This document shows, piece after piece, positions 47,345 through 59,399 of a stretch of 64,000 nucleotides of DNA. The translations under genes were made by a program, and so were the position numbers. Under the pieces are notes generated by a model, which searched no databases, had not been told where the DNA came from, and worked only from the letters and a program-made list of their open reading frames with translations. Source of the DNA: Trichostrongylus colubriformis (lineage: Eukaryota > Nematoda > Chromadorea > Rhabditida > Trichostrongylidae); assembly GCA_963978905.1 (NCBI GenBank), contig OZ022257.1, forward strand, positions 23,141,274-23,205,273. Direction: 5' to 3'. Position 1 is the stretch's first letter. Each line of letters starts with the position of its first letter.

Positions 47345-48163
47345 ATTCGACGTTTGCAAATGGAGAGATCTGAACCCTTCGGCTCGCAGAGCCGCAAGCG
47401 TCCGGAGTGAAACCACTGGCACTGCACTATTCGATCAATTGTTAATGTGAGTACATTTGGCATTCTTGTGATAACGTGTGAGGCTGGCTCCCTTGGCCAA
47501 CATTGTACCACCGAATCGATTGACCTTTTACACGTCAACTGGTTGTGTGCCATATAGAGTGGCATTGTAAACAGATTATTGAAGCATTTACTACATTTAC
47601 TTAAAACATTTGATACGCATGACATACAAACTTGAAGTAAAATGATAAAATGAGAAACATCGGTTAATTGCATGAACAAAACGTGACGGTTTTATGAAAC
47701 AGGGCGATCTCATGGAAAATACAAACGTTTTTTATACGACAGCAGCACGATAGGAAGTATCTAACCCTCACCTCGCCTGGTCAGCTTACCTACATTCAAG
47801 TATATTTCTTCCTCCTTGCTCTACGACGTTCCAACTCGTTCCATTTTGTTTGTATGTAAATGTAAGTGTAAGTGTACATGTAATGTTGTAAATGTTTCGT
47901 TTTCTGTAAATGCTTCAATGATCTGTTTACAATGCCACTTTATATGGCACACAACCAGTTGACGTGTAAAAGGTCAATTAATTCGTTGGTACAGTGTTGG
48001 CCAAGGGAGCCAGCCTCACACGTTATCACAAGAATGCCAAATGTACTCACATTAACAATTGATCGAATAGTGCAGTGCCACTGGTTTCACTCCGAACGCT
48101 TGCGGCTTTGCGAGCCGAAGGGTTCAGATCCCTCAGAGTGCTCTCCATTTGCAAACGTTGAAG
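47345..48163. repeat. Foldback element with 260-bp arms
   Basis: Arms 47345-47600 and 47899-48163 are inverted copies (for example gtaaacagattattgaagca against tgcttcaatgatctgtttac) with a loop of about 300 bp. Both arms translate to the same peptide beginning MPLYMAHNQLTCKRSI, which only reflects the inverted repeat. It leads into 48166-48549, which is related to the TIR element at 17220-18044. Confidence 0.8.
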
Positions 48164-48165
48164 TC

Positions 48166-48549
48166 ATCTCACAAGGGAAGGATCCCAGATCGAAGTGGCC
48201 ATTTGTAACGAGGTATATATTATCAAACGTGTTTCTGGATGCTGATCTCAAATCAGTTTGCAAAATCTGCAAAGCGATTCTCTGAATGGAGTTATGGAGG
48301 TTTTTCTTGAGAATTAATACTATTACACGGTAAGTTCGGGAGCCCATAGCGCACGAACCAGTCTTTCTCGTGCAAAATTAGTGTGATTTTCGTGTTCAAG
48401 GAGTCAAATAACCCCAAAGGACAAAATTTTAGCCAATTTGAGAATTCAACCAAATTTCGAAAAAGCTCACGGGGTATTGGGTGGCAACCCATTCAACGAA
48501 GGAGAAGTCGTTGACCCTTGCCGAAAAGTGCTCTTATTTGACGCCTGTT
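48166..48549. repeat. Truncated member of the 17.2-kb TIR family
   Basis: Similar to 17400-17780 over about 380 bp (agtgtgatattcgtgttca-type phrase, gggagcccatagcgc, caacccattcaac, gttgacccttgcc). Similarity stops at cgcctgttac, where the patchwork insertion begins. Confidence 0.75.
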
Positions 48550-48725
48550 ACATTTATTAGGTAACATTAGGCCTCGCCGCGTTTGCCGCCCAAAGGCTAC
48601 AACGGGACGCATTCCCCCCGCGGGAGAAGCTCCTCTGGGACACAATGGGCTGCTGCTCCCAGAGGCAAAATTTCGGCTCCTCGGGGACGCGTCGGCTTGG
48701 GACGCACATCGGCAGCACGTTCCCC

Positions 48726-49087
48726 GGCCTACGGACTTGTGTCGATCTCTCTCACCCCGCCACACACTCTCACCCAACTCTGTAGGCCACACCCTGCCAG
48801 CCTTCGGGAACTGGACTGTAGATTGTTCGGCACTGTTTCATTGAATTATTTTTAATTATTATTATTAACATCAATTTTAATTATTATTATTAATATCAAT
48901 GTTATTAATTATTATTATTAATTGCTAATTTCTATTTTATTATCAGTTTTTGAAGGATCCTAGCTCCTTACGGCGGCACCACACTATGTAGCGGATCACT
49001 GGTGAATACATAGAACTAGCTTTGAATTAGTGCATCAGATGACACTGTGTTGATAGCTGTATGGAAGGATGATGGAAATGGATGAGT
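48726..49087. repeat. Identical 362-bp copy of 22667-23028
   Basis: Base-for-base the same as far as I can read, from ggcctacggacttg to ggaaatggatgagt, 26 kb away. Other repeats in the window differ by 10% or more, so this duplication is recent. Confidence 0.9.
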
Positions 49088-49394
49088 CTGTGTGAACCAG
49101 AACCAAGTAGAAGTCAGGGTGGTCATTGAAAAGTCGAAGTACTTCATCTAGCATAGCAGGAGGTTTGGTTGCGTTTCCTGAACAGCAGTCACAAAACCAG
49201 AAATCCTCAATACGAACACTCCTTTTAGGACAAAAAACAAAAAGGCAAAAAAATGATTTCCTAGACCTCTTTCCTAGGAAAACTGCCGTCGTAACTCTTC
49301 AGATTTCTCACTGAGTTGACGTTCACGAAAAATGAATGGTGAGATAGCTTGGCGAGAGCGTAAGAGACGGGGGGTGCTAACGGCCAAGGAAAAG
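49088..49394. other. Unassigned segment inside the patchwork
   Basis: About 300 bp (ctgtgtgaaccagaacc to cggccaaggaaaag) with no match elsewhere in the window. It contains a tttcctagga/tcctagacc-type small palindrome. No coding evidence. Confidence 0.5.
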
Positions 49395-50060
49395 GCCTGT
49401 AGATAAAGAAATGGAGAAAGAAATATTAATTTACAGTAGAAAATTGAAAGCAAAGACAAATAAATAAACTTCTAACCATTTAGTGGCGTTAGCTACACTC
49501 GCGGGCGCCTTATGATGGTTACTGACGGGATACGCGTTCGAGCTGCTCAAGTTCCTCCCGTACGTCTTGCATTGCTCTTCGAACCCTCTCTTTGGAATTT
49601 GGTACCGGACAAAGGGCCCGGTGATGTCCCTTGTCATTCGGAATAATGAAACGCAGGATAGTGTTCTTCACTCTTGCACAATACCAGCATTGGGTTTCGG
49701 CCTCTGGACAATCTCTTCCATTACATTTTTCGAGACAGTATTGGCATTTCCTTTCCTTCACGATGAGATGAAATCGCCGGTTACCTTCGACCACCTCCGG
49801 ACAGGAGTCCGAATAGTGGGATCCTATTTCACCACAAAAGGCACAGGGCTTCGCATTGGTTCCTCGTGATGAGCAGCCGATTTTCCTCTGAGGTAGCAAA
49901 TGCAATCCCCTACGGAGATCGGCAAGGTCTCTTCCAAGATTCTCCCGCCTCTGTTGGAGTGATTCTCTGTCTCTGGCCTTGTTCGCACGGTCTTCTGATG
50001 TTCCTCGTCAGCGGTCTCTCTGATCAGGTTGTCCAAGTAGTCATCATCGGATATGATTTG
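49395..50060 (-). pseudogene. Copy of the BEL 3' ORF (zinc-knuckle part) and LTR edge
   Basis: Appears identical to 36034-36699: about 100 bp of the 3' LTR (to 49497) plus the zinc-knuckle reading frame 49519-49905, whose 128 residues match the BEL copy exactly. It carries the aaagaaat form of the left LTR, not the aaggaaat form of the right one, so the left end is the donor. Truncated on both sides, without promoter or rest of the element. Confidence 0.9.
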
Positions 50061-50720
50061 TCACATTTATTAGGTATAATTACAGCCACAAAATCAGTCC
50101 ATTTTTGTGCAGAGACCGACATTTATGCAGAAAAGACCGATTAAACAAATAGCGTTTGAAAGATTTGAGACAAATGCCATTCGTTCCACTTACCTTTGAG
50201 GAAATCCTACAAAGTTTCTTCGCAGCCCATCAGCAGCACTAACGAACGACTTAAAATGGCTCGTGTTTTATAAGAAATGCTGCTCTGGAGAGGTGCGAAA
50301 TTTTGAAAAAAAACGGCTTTGAAATGCCACTTTCAGGTTGAAATCAAGTTAAACCATTCATGAGTGGTATCAAAATGATCACAGAATCATGAACTTGTCG
50401 AATATATTGACATTTTTTGTTTTATAGTGCCTAAACTGGAACTTTCAGCTGAAGTGGAGAGTTTACGATGTCGTCATGCCCGCAGGTACTTTCTTGCGCC
50501 TTGGAGAGTCAATTTCCCATTTTACTGAAAATGAAGATGATCCAGCAGAGAAAAATGGAGTTTTCATACATACAAAGATTCCTCTTCAAAATCTCTAGCC
50601 ATTGGTCTATCTTTCAAAAAGATTGGACCACATCTGCTGAAGTTATGGCAGAAAGCCGGTGCTCTTCGTACTTTTCCGCCCTTATCCGGCGATTTAGCAA
50701 AAATTAGGAGCGGTATTGTA
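50061..50720. repeat. Long inverted repeat E, right arm
   Basis: Inverse copy of 46131-46792. Its left edge abuts the BEL fragment at 49395-50060. Its right end, gagcggtattgtacct, recurs near 51511 beside the perfect palindrome, suggesting that this word is an element terminus. Confidence 0.85.
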
Positions 50721-51437
50721 CCTAAGCACTACCAGCTTTTGGAGTTAATCCTGCCCTCTCACTATGAACGTGATTTCTGACTGCAGAGGTGTGTAGCAAT
50801 CTTTCATTCTGTCAAAGGGTAGCGAAAGAGGCAGATCACATTTTCGCGAAACGATGCATGAGTAACAGATCGCGTGATTGAGTAGAAAATATTTGTCACC
50901 TCCAAAGGCATTATCAATTCGTTGAGTCATCCCAAGACTGTGATGATGTTAGTACGTCGTGTTTCACTACTAATTTGAAAATTTGTTATATTTATTACAT
51001 TTATTCGAAAAAGCACCACCCCAAGGAATCGTCATATCGTCATATCACAAGAAAACTAACACCTTAATAGAGATATTGCTGTGTCGCTGTCGTATGATCA
51101 ATTACTCATTGAAGACATAGAATCACGACATGGAAGCACACATTGGGCTCGTTTTTCGAAGGCGAAGGGATGCTTTTCTTAATCATGTGTCATGCATCTT
51201 GATAGAAGTGCGGCTCCCCGAATATTCGTGTATAAAAATGACGGACCGAATTATTGTAATGCTTTGTTAGTCCTATGAAGATAATTAACAACCAATAATC
51301 AGATACCTAATAAAGAAGAATTGGAAATCAATTGGCTCATAGCTGCACGAGATAAAATGAACTAGCGAAGTTTTCGATTTTTGTTAGCTGCTGATTTCCA
51401 CAAAAATGGAGGAAGCAAGAAGGGAGGAATTGCTAAA

Positions 51438-51499
51438 GGATAATTTTCGGCTTGCGACGGTTTGTTCGCGAACAAACCGTCGCAAGCCGAAAATTATCC
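51438..51499. repeat. Perfect 62-bp palindrome
   Basis: Two 31-base arms without a loop (ggataattttcggcttgcga from the left edge, its exact complement at the right), centred on TTCGCGAA. The word gagcggtattgtacct, also the end of repeat E, follows 12 bases later. Confidence 0.9.
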
Positions 51500-52789
51500 C
51501 CGCGACGCGAGCGGTATTGTACCTGAAAAGAAGGAGGCGCTTAGAGCCCCGTCCGAACCAAAGCTTTTGTCCCTAAGCCATCATTCTTGCACCAATGTTT
51601 CAAAGTGTTCATCATATCCCCATTGGCACGAATACTGACTGAAAGTTATCCTGGACCTCTTAATTTTCGGTACCCTCCGCCGTTTTAAAAGTAAGGTGAA
51701 CTGTAATTTCTCCATTCGATGCAACCTCCTACCCCACTCGCCTTATAGATGATTTCGATGCATGCTTATTCATCTTATTGGCCACTGTCAAAATAGTCTC
51801 TCATAGATTTGGTCAAGCGTAGCGACGAAAAAATTCCAAAAAAAAACGACCTCTCTCCAAGAGGCTATTTCCCTAGGGCCCAACCCTCTCATTTTCCGGT
51901 ATTTCTATGGTTTCCGACCCAGAGAATGCGATTCACTGATCGTGAGGAAACTGAGAGCCTATGGGGAGAAATTGTGGATCAAAATTCAGTCCTTCTACGG
52001 AACGAAAGCGTCGCCGATCATGTGCTCACCCTCTGACGATTTAGTAAAAGGTTTGAAAGCCATACAAATTATGCGGCAGGAATACAGGATGAAAAAGAAG
52101 GTAAAAAGCTAGAAATTAGATAAAATCATGTATGTAGTGCGCTCCAATGCGGTTATCGCTATAGCACACGACGATCGCAATACAACGCGTTATCTGCTGC
52201 AGAATAAATTTTGAGCATCATTAAAGTGCTTGTAACTTCACTAGAACCCAATCTTCAAGTAATGTGATCTATTTTCATATTAACTCCCTTAGTCTAAAAA
52301 ACTTTCCGCTTGTCTCCGCTAATGGCTGCGTAGTTCTTTATGTGTAAATTCAGTCGAGGGAATTTCGAAAAATTTCTGAAGGGCCTCACTTCAGACTGGC
52401 GCCATATTCTTCAGAAGTAATTTAATGAGTACGGATTTCCGATGCGGGATCTACGAGGCTGCCTTTGTCTAATGATCACTTGAGGTATACCATATCTTAA
52501 CAAAGAAAGAAGTTATATCGAAGAGTTCTAATTCATAATACGGCATTGATCGATATAACTATGGGAAGTGGTGGTATCTTTCCACGATTCTCGGGAAGAA
52601 AGGATCCATTTTGCACACAATATATGGTTTAAAGGAGCCGGAAGGGGTCCGAAACAAGAGGAAGATGCAAAGAAATGAGCATTCTGTAACGAACACTCAA
52701 GGTGAGTTGCGTAACTGGTGAAAAAATCCTGATTCAAAAGCGCGACGTTGTGGTGTGTATTCGCACCACATTTGCATCGACACACTGAC

Positions 52790-53090
52790 TTTTCGAGTTG
52801 TCCGCTGTAGAAGACGGGCTGCGGGCCAACGTTAGTTGTAGCGCCTGACTCCCAGCGCAGTGGAGTGGCCATTCCCAAGTACATTAGCATTCATGTAAGT
52901 ACATCCAGAAACAATATAAAAAAGAACAAAGAAAAAATTTAAAAGAAAAAGCAACCTTATAATAAAAACATTTCCTATTGGCACCATGCCAACGCGTCAA
53001 ATTGGCGAGTTTGTGCAATGGCGACTACTCAAACTCGTGCGAACTGGGTCTGTTCCACCGTAAGCCGAAATTACCCCCTTCCTATGTCTT
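52790..53090. repeat. Interspersed repeat R1, copy 3
   Basis: Relative of 15990-16310 and 32660-32960 (tcgagttgtccgctgtagaa and ccaccgtaagccgaaattac). The middle differs strongly from the other two copies. Confidence 0.5.
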
Positions 53091-53344
53091 TAATGAAAGC
53101 ATCAATTTTAATCTTCGACATTTCTTTGTATTAGCTGCTAACTAAGCTGCGTACATCTTTTAGTTTATACAAAAGTTTTGAATTAGGTTTTCTCTTTGTT
53201 CCATAATGAAAGTATAAAAATTTATGGGTGGAATTATTTAGTTTACCAGACATCATCATCAGAGAAACATCTGGAAAGACTTCTTCTTGTTCACTGCATA
53301 TCGCACTTCTTCTGGATACCACCATTCATCGCATTTGGTTGCCC

Positions 53345-53500
53345 AGATTGTATGGATCCCGGTGTCCGTAGATCAGGTATTGTTATATTGAGCCAGGTAT
53401 TGTTTTGTAAAGTGACTGTGATGTTCGTGTTCAGGGGACCGAGTCACCACGCGGGGAAGATTTTTGGCCAGTTCGATAGTGTGATTCTGACCCTAGCAAA
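53345..53500. repeat. Fragment related to the 17.2-kb TIR family
   Basis: Contains gatgttcgtgttcaggggac, resembling gatattcgtgttcaggggat near 17610, and a ttggccagttcga phrase matching the same region. Short and diverged. Confidence 0.45.
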
Positions 53501-55689
53501 ATAGGATTGCCACGGGATCTACCACCTCTCTTCCAATCAATAAAATGATCGTGCCAACGGGTATAGTAGACTGTCAAAGATGTGGCAAGAACCCCCCCCC
53601 CCCCCCAAAAAAAGAAGTCATTGTTTTTTTTTGGCATGGGATCCCAACCTCTTTCGTGCATGCACTGCCACCTTGCTCCTGTGGCCATCCCACTTCTCCA
53701 AAGTCAGGGTTAAATTATCGAATTGGCCAGAAAATCGCCTCCCGGAGTATGCTGGAGGTATAAAAATTTGTGAGTGGAAATACTAAGTCAATATCAAAAA
53801 CATACTATCTTAGTATTGTGCTCACGAAGCCTCATGATAATCTAAATGTGCAAAAGAGAATGGGACTCCAAAACTTTAATTCCAAAAAATTCCAAAGGCT
53901 GCGAAAGACTTTACAGTTTTCCAAAATATATTGCAATATTTCGGTGCTCAGCACCATTGTCAGGCCTGAAATGTGACAGTGTTATTGTGTAATATATAAG
54001 GTATATTACCGACTCACGTACTACTGTCCCAAAAAAATTTGCGTGCACTACCCTACCAAAGACGTGATGAGGTCGAAAAATTGCCAACCCGCCCGATGCC
54101 CTTTGAAGGCTCATTTCGCGCGCTGATGGTTGGAGCAACAGTTGACTTTCCATTGGTTGTCGGCGGCTGGGAAGCGGTCTCTCCACGCCCTATAGCCTGC
54201 AGTGGGGCGTGGTCGATCCGCGCCCAGCGCCCGACCGATGGAGAGACAACTGTTACACCCTACAACGAGCGCGGAATGTGCCTTTTAAGGCAGCAGTTGG
54301 GGTGAATTTGGCAAATTTGGGATTACGAAAGTAGAAGTGCTCAGCAATATAACAGTAGAGAAAGAAGACACGAAACGGCGAAAGAACCGTGAAATAGTAC
54401 CGAAATTCCCGCTTCTCTCCCGTCCTCTGCCTCTAGCCGGAGTGGACTGAGGACAGGCCAGAGTCTGAACCAGCCTACCGCCATCGTTGTCTCGCCCCTC
54501 CACGGCGACTCCCCCGGCCGCATAACGGCACAACGGCATGACGGGCTGCGGCGTCGCCATAAGAACCCAAGCCGCGTTTTTAATGCGATTTTCACCACAT
54601 GTGACCTCTTCTGAAGTAGGAGGTTCGTTTCAGAGAACATATCCTCCCAAATCTCAGTTTTCCCTTACACCTACCGGTGCCTCGAAGTAATGGGATGCCT
54701 CTATGACTGTGGTGAATTTTAATTTGAGAATAATTATTCAGCATCCAAAATTGGTATACTGTGATCAAGTGATTATATGCAAGGGTCACGTAGTCCATCC
54801 TTGCTATTTATTTCTTGTGCTAACCGCTTTATTTAAGGGCTTCTTGTATTTCTTTATGAGGGACCTACTACTGAGCGTTGTAGTACCTTGACGGCCAGTG
54901 TGGGGGACGCTCGGTAGGTATGTATCATTGAACGATGCTTGGAGAAACTACGTCTGGGATAAGATGACGGATTTATTAGTGCTCTACGATGTTTGTCGAC
55001 ACGTTTGCAGAGAGGCCACTTATTGCTGTTTTCTCAGATATATTTTTGTTTGTCCACTGCCTCGACATTCTGTGAGATAAACCGTACCCAGAAGCTAACA
55101 TATTTTTCGGTCACTACAGCTACTACAACCTTCCCTGCCACATCGCTCCTCGTAAACCCTTGAATACGTGAGTATGCGATTCAGATTTGGTGGAGGACGA
55201 AATATTAGCCGTATAGGGAGCAATGGAGTTTCCATCACGCTGTTGACTTTTTGTGCCGTGCATTCATTGAGGTATGGCATTATCATGGTGATTCCATCAG
55301 GCGTGGAATATGGCCTTCATGCCTGTGCTCGTTCGGTGGTGTAACCGTTCTCTCTCAAAATATCGTCCACCATCATCCGCTTCATCTGATCGCGAGCTGC
55401 ATACTCCATCTTTAGTCTTTACAAGGTCATGATTACATTAACCTTCATGTATGTGGGATGGCAACTTCTGGCATGCATTAGCACACTAAAAATATACATT
55501 AAACTTCATACAAAGAAGCCTCAAAAGTTCAAATTGATGCTTTTATGAAAGCCAAAGAACAAAATGCAAAAGTAGCGTTGGCGAGTAGCAAACTCATGAC
55601 TCCCGCTTTTGGCGTTACCATTGAGCCAGCCATAGCGGCTATTGCTTTCAGAGGGTTGAGGCCCGCAGAAGTAACACCGCCTCGCCGAT

Positions 55690-55830
55690 GAGTTATCGCG
55701 AGCAAACTTTAACTTTTCCTAACTCGCTTCAGAGGTTAATGTGCAATTTGGGTTTCATACCTGTACTCAGCATTTGAGACTCTATACATTCACCTAGGTC
55801 GTCCTTCAAAGTTTTACGGTAAATTGAAAT
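55690..55830. repeat. Single arm of the 17.2-kb TIR family
   Basis: cctaactcgcttcag, a gcaatttgggttt phrase and ttcaaagtttta follow the order of the right arm at 17920-18030. The matching left arm is not nearby. Confidence 0.45.
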
Positions 55831-55872
55831 CCTCCTCTGCTTAGTGAAAAGAAACGCTTTTGCGGTCCGTAC

Positions 55873-55912
55873 AGTGGCTCGCTGGCATCAGTTAAAGTGC
55901 TAGCGAGCCACT
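55873..55912. repeat. Small hairpin
   Basis: agtggctcgct (55873-55883) pairs with agcgagccact (55902-55912) across an 18-base loop. No poly-T follows and no gene ends here, so function is unknown. Confidence 0.6.
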
Positions 55913-57458
55913 ATATGAACCGGAGAATCATAATAAGATATTAAAGATGCTCAAACTGCCTAACTTTCCGGTTTCATCCCATTGATTCTTGAGTATTCTT
56001 CCATGCTGTAACCCGTGGATAGTTAATGCACTACACGGCTGATAGTTGAATGTCGGAGGTCCCTTTGTACGTATTTTATGTGCCAGTGGACCAACGGGTG
56101 GGCGAAAGGCGTTGATCCAACGTTGTGGGAGGCGCCATACATGAGGTTTCCATCGACAAGCGATCACGTTAAAGTGTGCGCTATTCCCGTGGTCGCCTTG
56201 GAATTGTAAGAGATCGAGTTATCAAGTATCGACCTCGCGCCACAGCATGCTTGTTCGATTCGTTTGACCGAGTTATGATCGTTTGATTACAAAAGCCTGA
56301 CACCCTATCCACAGTCCACAATTCCAAGAGGACCAAGTAAACAGTGTGTGATCTGACTCTACCTATTACGATGTCCATACGCTCTCCTCTCTACATTATC
56401 GTCTTGAGCATTTAACTCAAAACTTTTGATTCCTACCTTCTTTTATATTTGTGGAGTGCCTCCTCCTGTATATCCTTCGAGATTTTTGAGTGAAGATTGA
56501 TTAGTTTCGGGGAGCCCAGCCAGTTACTTTTATCACATCTTCCCTTTACACTTTGGCTATCACCATGACAAATTCCATTGATCACTGCCTACTTCTAAGG
56601 TTATGATCCCCTGCCGAGGCATGATCCCCTGCCGAGAAATCTTCGACGAACGCATACAGTGCTTTTGAATCGCGATTAACTCAAAAAGAACTATTTCAAT
56701 CATACTTTCTGCGGATAACAATATTAACTGCCACTTCATTAGTTGGTAGATTCAGTGCCGTTGTGTGAATAGCAAGGATGTTTGGTGAACTATTGAAGTT
56801 TCGAACTCTTTATTAGCTGCTAGTGAGAGCACCTAGTTCGCACGCAATGTAAGGATTCTGGAAAGAGAAAGTCTTCCGACTAGTAGCCAGTGCCAGAGGT
56901 TCAAATGGAATTCCAAAAAGCTAGGGATATTCTGGAGTTTCCCAAGAATGAATAGAAGAGTCGTTATCTTCAGTAGATAAGTTTTTTGTTCGGAATAAGT
57001 TAGTACTGAATAATCACATTATTTTCACCAAGCCATCACAATATTATCAAATTACCAAAAACATCACTATGTTCCATTCTAGAATTCTAGAATTCCAAAA
57101 AAGAATTTCTTATGCTTGTTACCATATAATAACCTGTTGCGAAGGGCAGTGGGAGCGACTTCGTGTATGCGGTTTCCACTTCATATCGATAATTCCTCAT
57201 AATTTCCTTATTAACTGTGTATATAACAGTGAGCAAGATAATGGTAAGTCGGATGAATCACATGACAATTCCATTATATATTTATATATGAAGAACTTCA
57301 CAGGTTCTGTCCTCAGATGGCAAAGAGGCAGGTGACTGCAGCAGCTGCTACATTGCGCATCGGCTAGTGAGACTCTCGTCAGTTAGTAAGTGCGTTGACG
57401 ATCACAGACGCATTGCACGCTCAGTGCGGGCACAGCAGTCGGATGGAAATTCTCTATG

Positions 57459-57745
57459 TTAACCCTGTGAACAGCTGAGAGCAGTTTGCATCACTTTGCC
57501 ATCATAGCCAGAGCAATGTTCCACCTGTTCATGGAACAGCAGCAGTAATTGTAGCAGATGTCCCCGTGTGTCACTGCTGGCTTTGAGGTGAGTTTGTGTA
57601 GGCTTTCGAGCCGGCCTAATGCAGGATGCTGACTGCCCTGTACAATCCACACGACAGTATGCTTACATGAACCCAGAAGGTATGGATCGAGCCAGCACTT
57701 AGCACAGTAGAAGCAGTGACTCACAGGGTACACCGGGAGACGAGA
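57459..57745 (-). pseudogene. Possible RING/TRIM-type relic
   Basis: One frame gives CAKCWLDPYLLGSCKHTV, matching the first half of a C3HC4 RING finger (C-x2-C-x9-C-x-H). An overlapping frame continues with SASCIRPARKPT and, 35 residues on, EHCSGYDGKVMQ, a spacing that recalls RING followed by a B-box. Frame changes and a missing Cys are needed to join these, so if related it is a dead copy. A chance resemblance is possible. Confidence 0.25.
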
Positions 57746-59166
57746 ATTCCTCGACGGGGGGGGGAGGGGTTCGTAAGAGGTCAGTAATGTTTCTAGACCA
57801 GATACAGATAATATAGATAATTAATAAGCGGAACATGCCGCCAGCTGTTCCGGTCATACAGGAAAGTATGATTGGTTTAAGCTACCGACACAAAAATTAC
57901 AAATACAAAATTTTGCAGTGCTATGCAATTGGCAGTAGCTACGGATACTGTAAAGGTTGTGTAGATGTTGGAAGGAGTCGCATTTGGGTTCCCGTTAAGG
58001 GAAGGGAGGAGTCGTACTGAAGCGACCATTTCCTCGGCACCTGGGTGTGCCCTGGAGAACCACTTCAGTGTGCTCCTCTGACATTATTTTTGCCAGAGCG
58101 TTAGCCCAAGTCGTGCTAGAGGGGAGGACATCGTCTCCATCAACTAGTAGTTAGGTAAAAATGCACATTCAAGTGTACAAAAGATGATAGTGGAATGGTG
58201 TCAGCTCAGGACAACAGCGAGCAAATAAATGCGCTGACCCTCTCATACCCAATTACATCACCACCGGATTTTTAACATCTCTTTACTTGATTTCAACTCT
58301 GCATAGAATTGCTGAAGTTGTCTGTTGGTGTGTGCTTCCGAACCTATTGTGAAGGGGTTTTCAATGGAAATGGCAGAATAACGTTGCCGACTGTGGTCCG
58401 CATACTCTGCGGGCTACTGCATTTTGTTTTATGTTAATTGAGTGTATGACAGACTCACGGACCACGCTCTCTGCTTCGACCTCGGATTCAAACGACAACA
58501 ATGGAAAAGTTTCAGAAAAGATCGAAGGCATTTACACAGGGCTCTGTAGTCAATAACGATGAGGCAGTAGCGTATTCACAAGTAGACGAGTAGGAACCTC
58601 CCGGAAAATAGCTGAGTATGTAAGCAGCAACGGGCTCTCTCGATTGACAGGAGTGGTGACAGGGCCCATTTCTCTCGTAGGTGGAAGTGAGTCGAAAAGA
58701 GTACATAAGAGAGGACTGGCGACAAGATGATCGATGTTTCCAATACTTTGAAGAACTCAGGCTTGAACAGTTGATTGCTATTACACAGGTGGCTATTTTG
58801 GCCAAGTATAGTGAGTCAATCTAACTCCTAAAGCTACAGTCAACGATAATATCAGTATCTTGGTACCATCAGGGTACTCCTTCCACAACGGTGTTCCATT
58901 ATCGCGACGCGAGGGTGAGGAGTGGTTAACGCATAAAGAACATGTAAATGAGATGGCGGCCACCGACTCAAGGTGGCCCACACCCATCTTCGATCCAACC
59001 AGGGGGTAACGGTGGCTTTCACGTGTATTAGTGGCATGATATCGACTGCTATATGAAGTGATAGGAAAACCCAATGTGTTATCAACCTTATCGCATGATT
59101 TTATCACGTTGAAACTGGTCCGAATGCTTGCTTATAAGCTGCAAACTCGTCGAAGCCAATGGTCAG

Positions 59167-59399
59167 AATACTGCGCGCATCATATAACACGTAATAGTGT
59201 CGAATGCATGACACTTTATTTTCGAGGCTTTCAAAAAGTTTCTTTGTTTCTTCTTCACTTTTGTGTTCTTAGCACTCCCAAAGTCTTTATGAACCGCGAC
59301 GAGGCACGAAAATCATTGTCAAGTGTGCCGTTGACCATAATCGCTGGCGCACAATACTGCGCGCATCATATAACACGTAATAGTGTCGAATGCATGACA
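59167..59399. repeat. 47-bp direct repeat pair
   Basis: 59167-59213 and 59353-59399 share 47 bases exactly, starting aatactgcgcgcatcatata, spaced 186 bases apart. A shorter gcaatttgaaatgagcc duplication follows (59428 and 59460). Confidence 0.85.

Larger units (their letters stand above)
48550..50076. mobile_element. Patchwork insertion flanked by 14-bp direct repeats
   Basis: acatttattaggta occurs at 48550-48563 and 50063-50076. Between them lie, in order: a GC-rich segment (48564-48725), an identical copy of 22667-23028 (48726-49087), unassigned sequence (49088-49394), and a copy of BEL positions 36034-36699 (49395-50060). The direct repeats look like a target duplication. No enzyme is encoded in the insert. 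An assembly error remains possible. Confidence 0.6.

Noticed and set aside
47281..48285. Two similar open frames on opposite strands, looking like a duplicated gene
   Set aside because: They are the two arms of a foldback repeat; the shared peptide follows from the inverted DNA.
59167..59399. CRISPR-like array
   Set aside because: Only two copies of a 47-bp direct repeat, no regular spacers, and the genome is eukaryotic.
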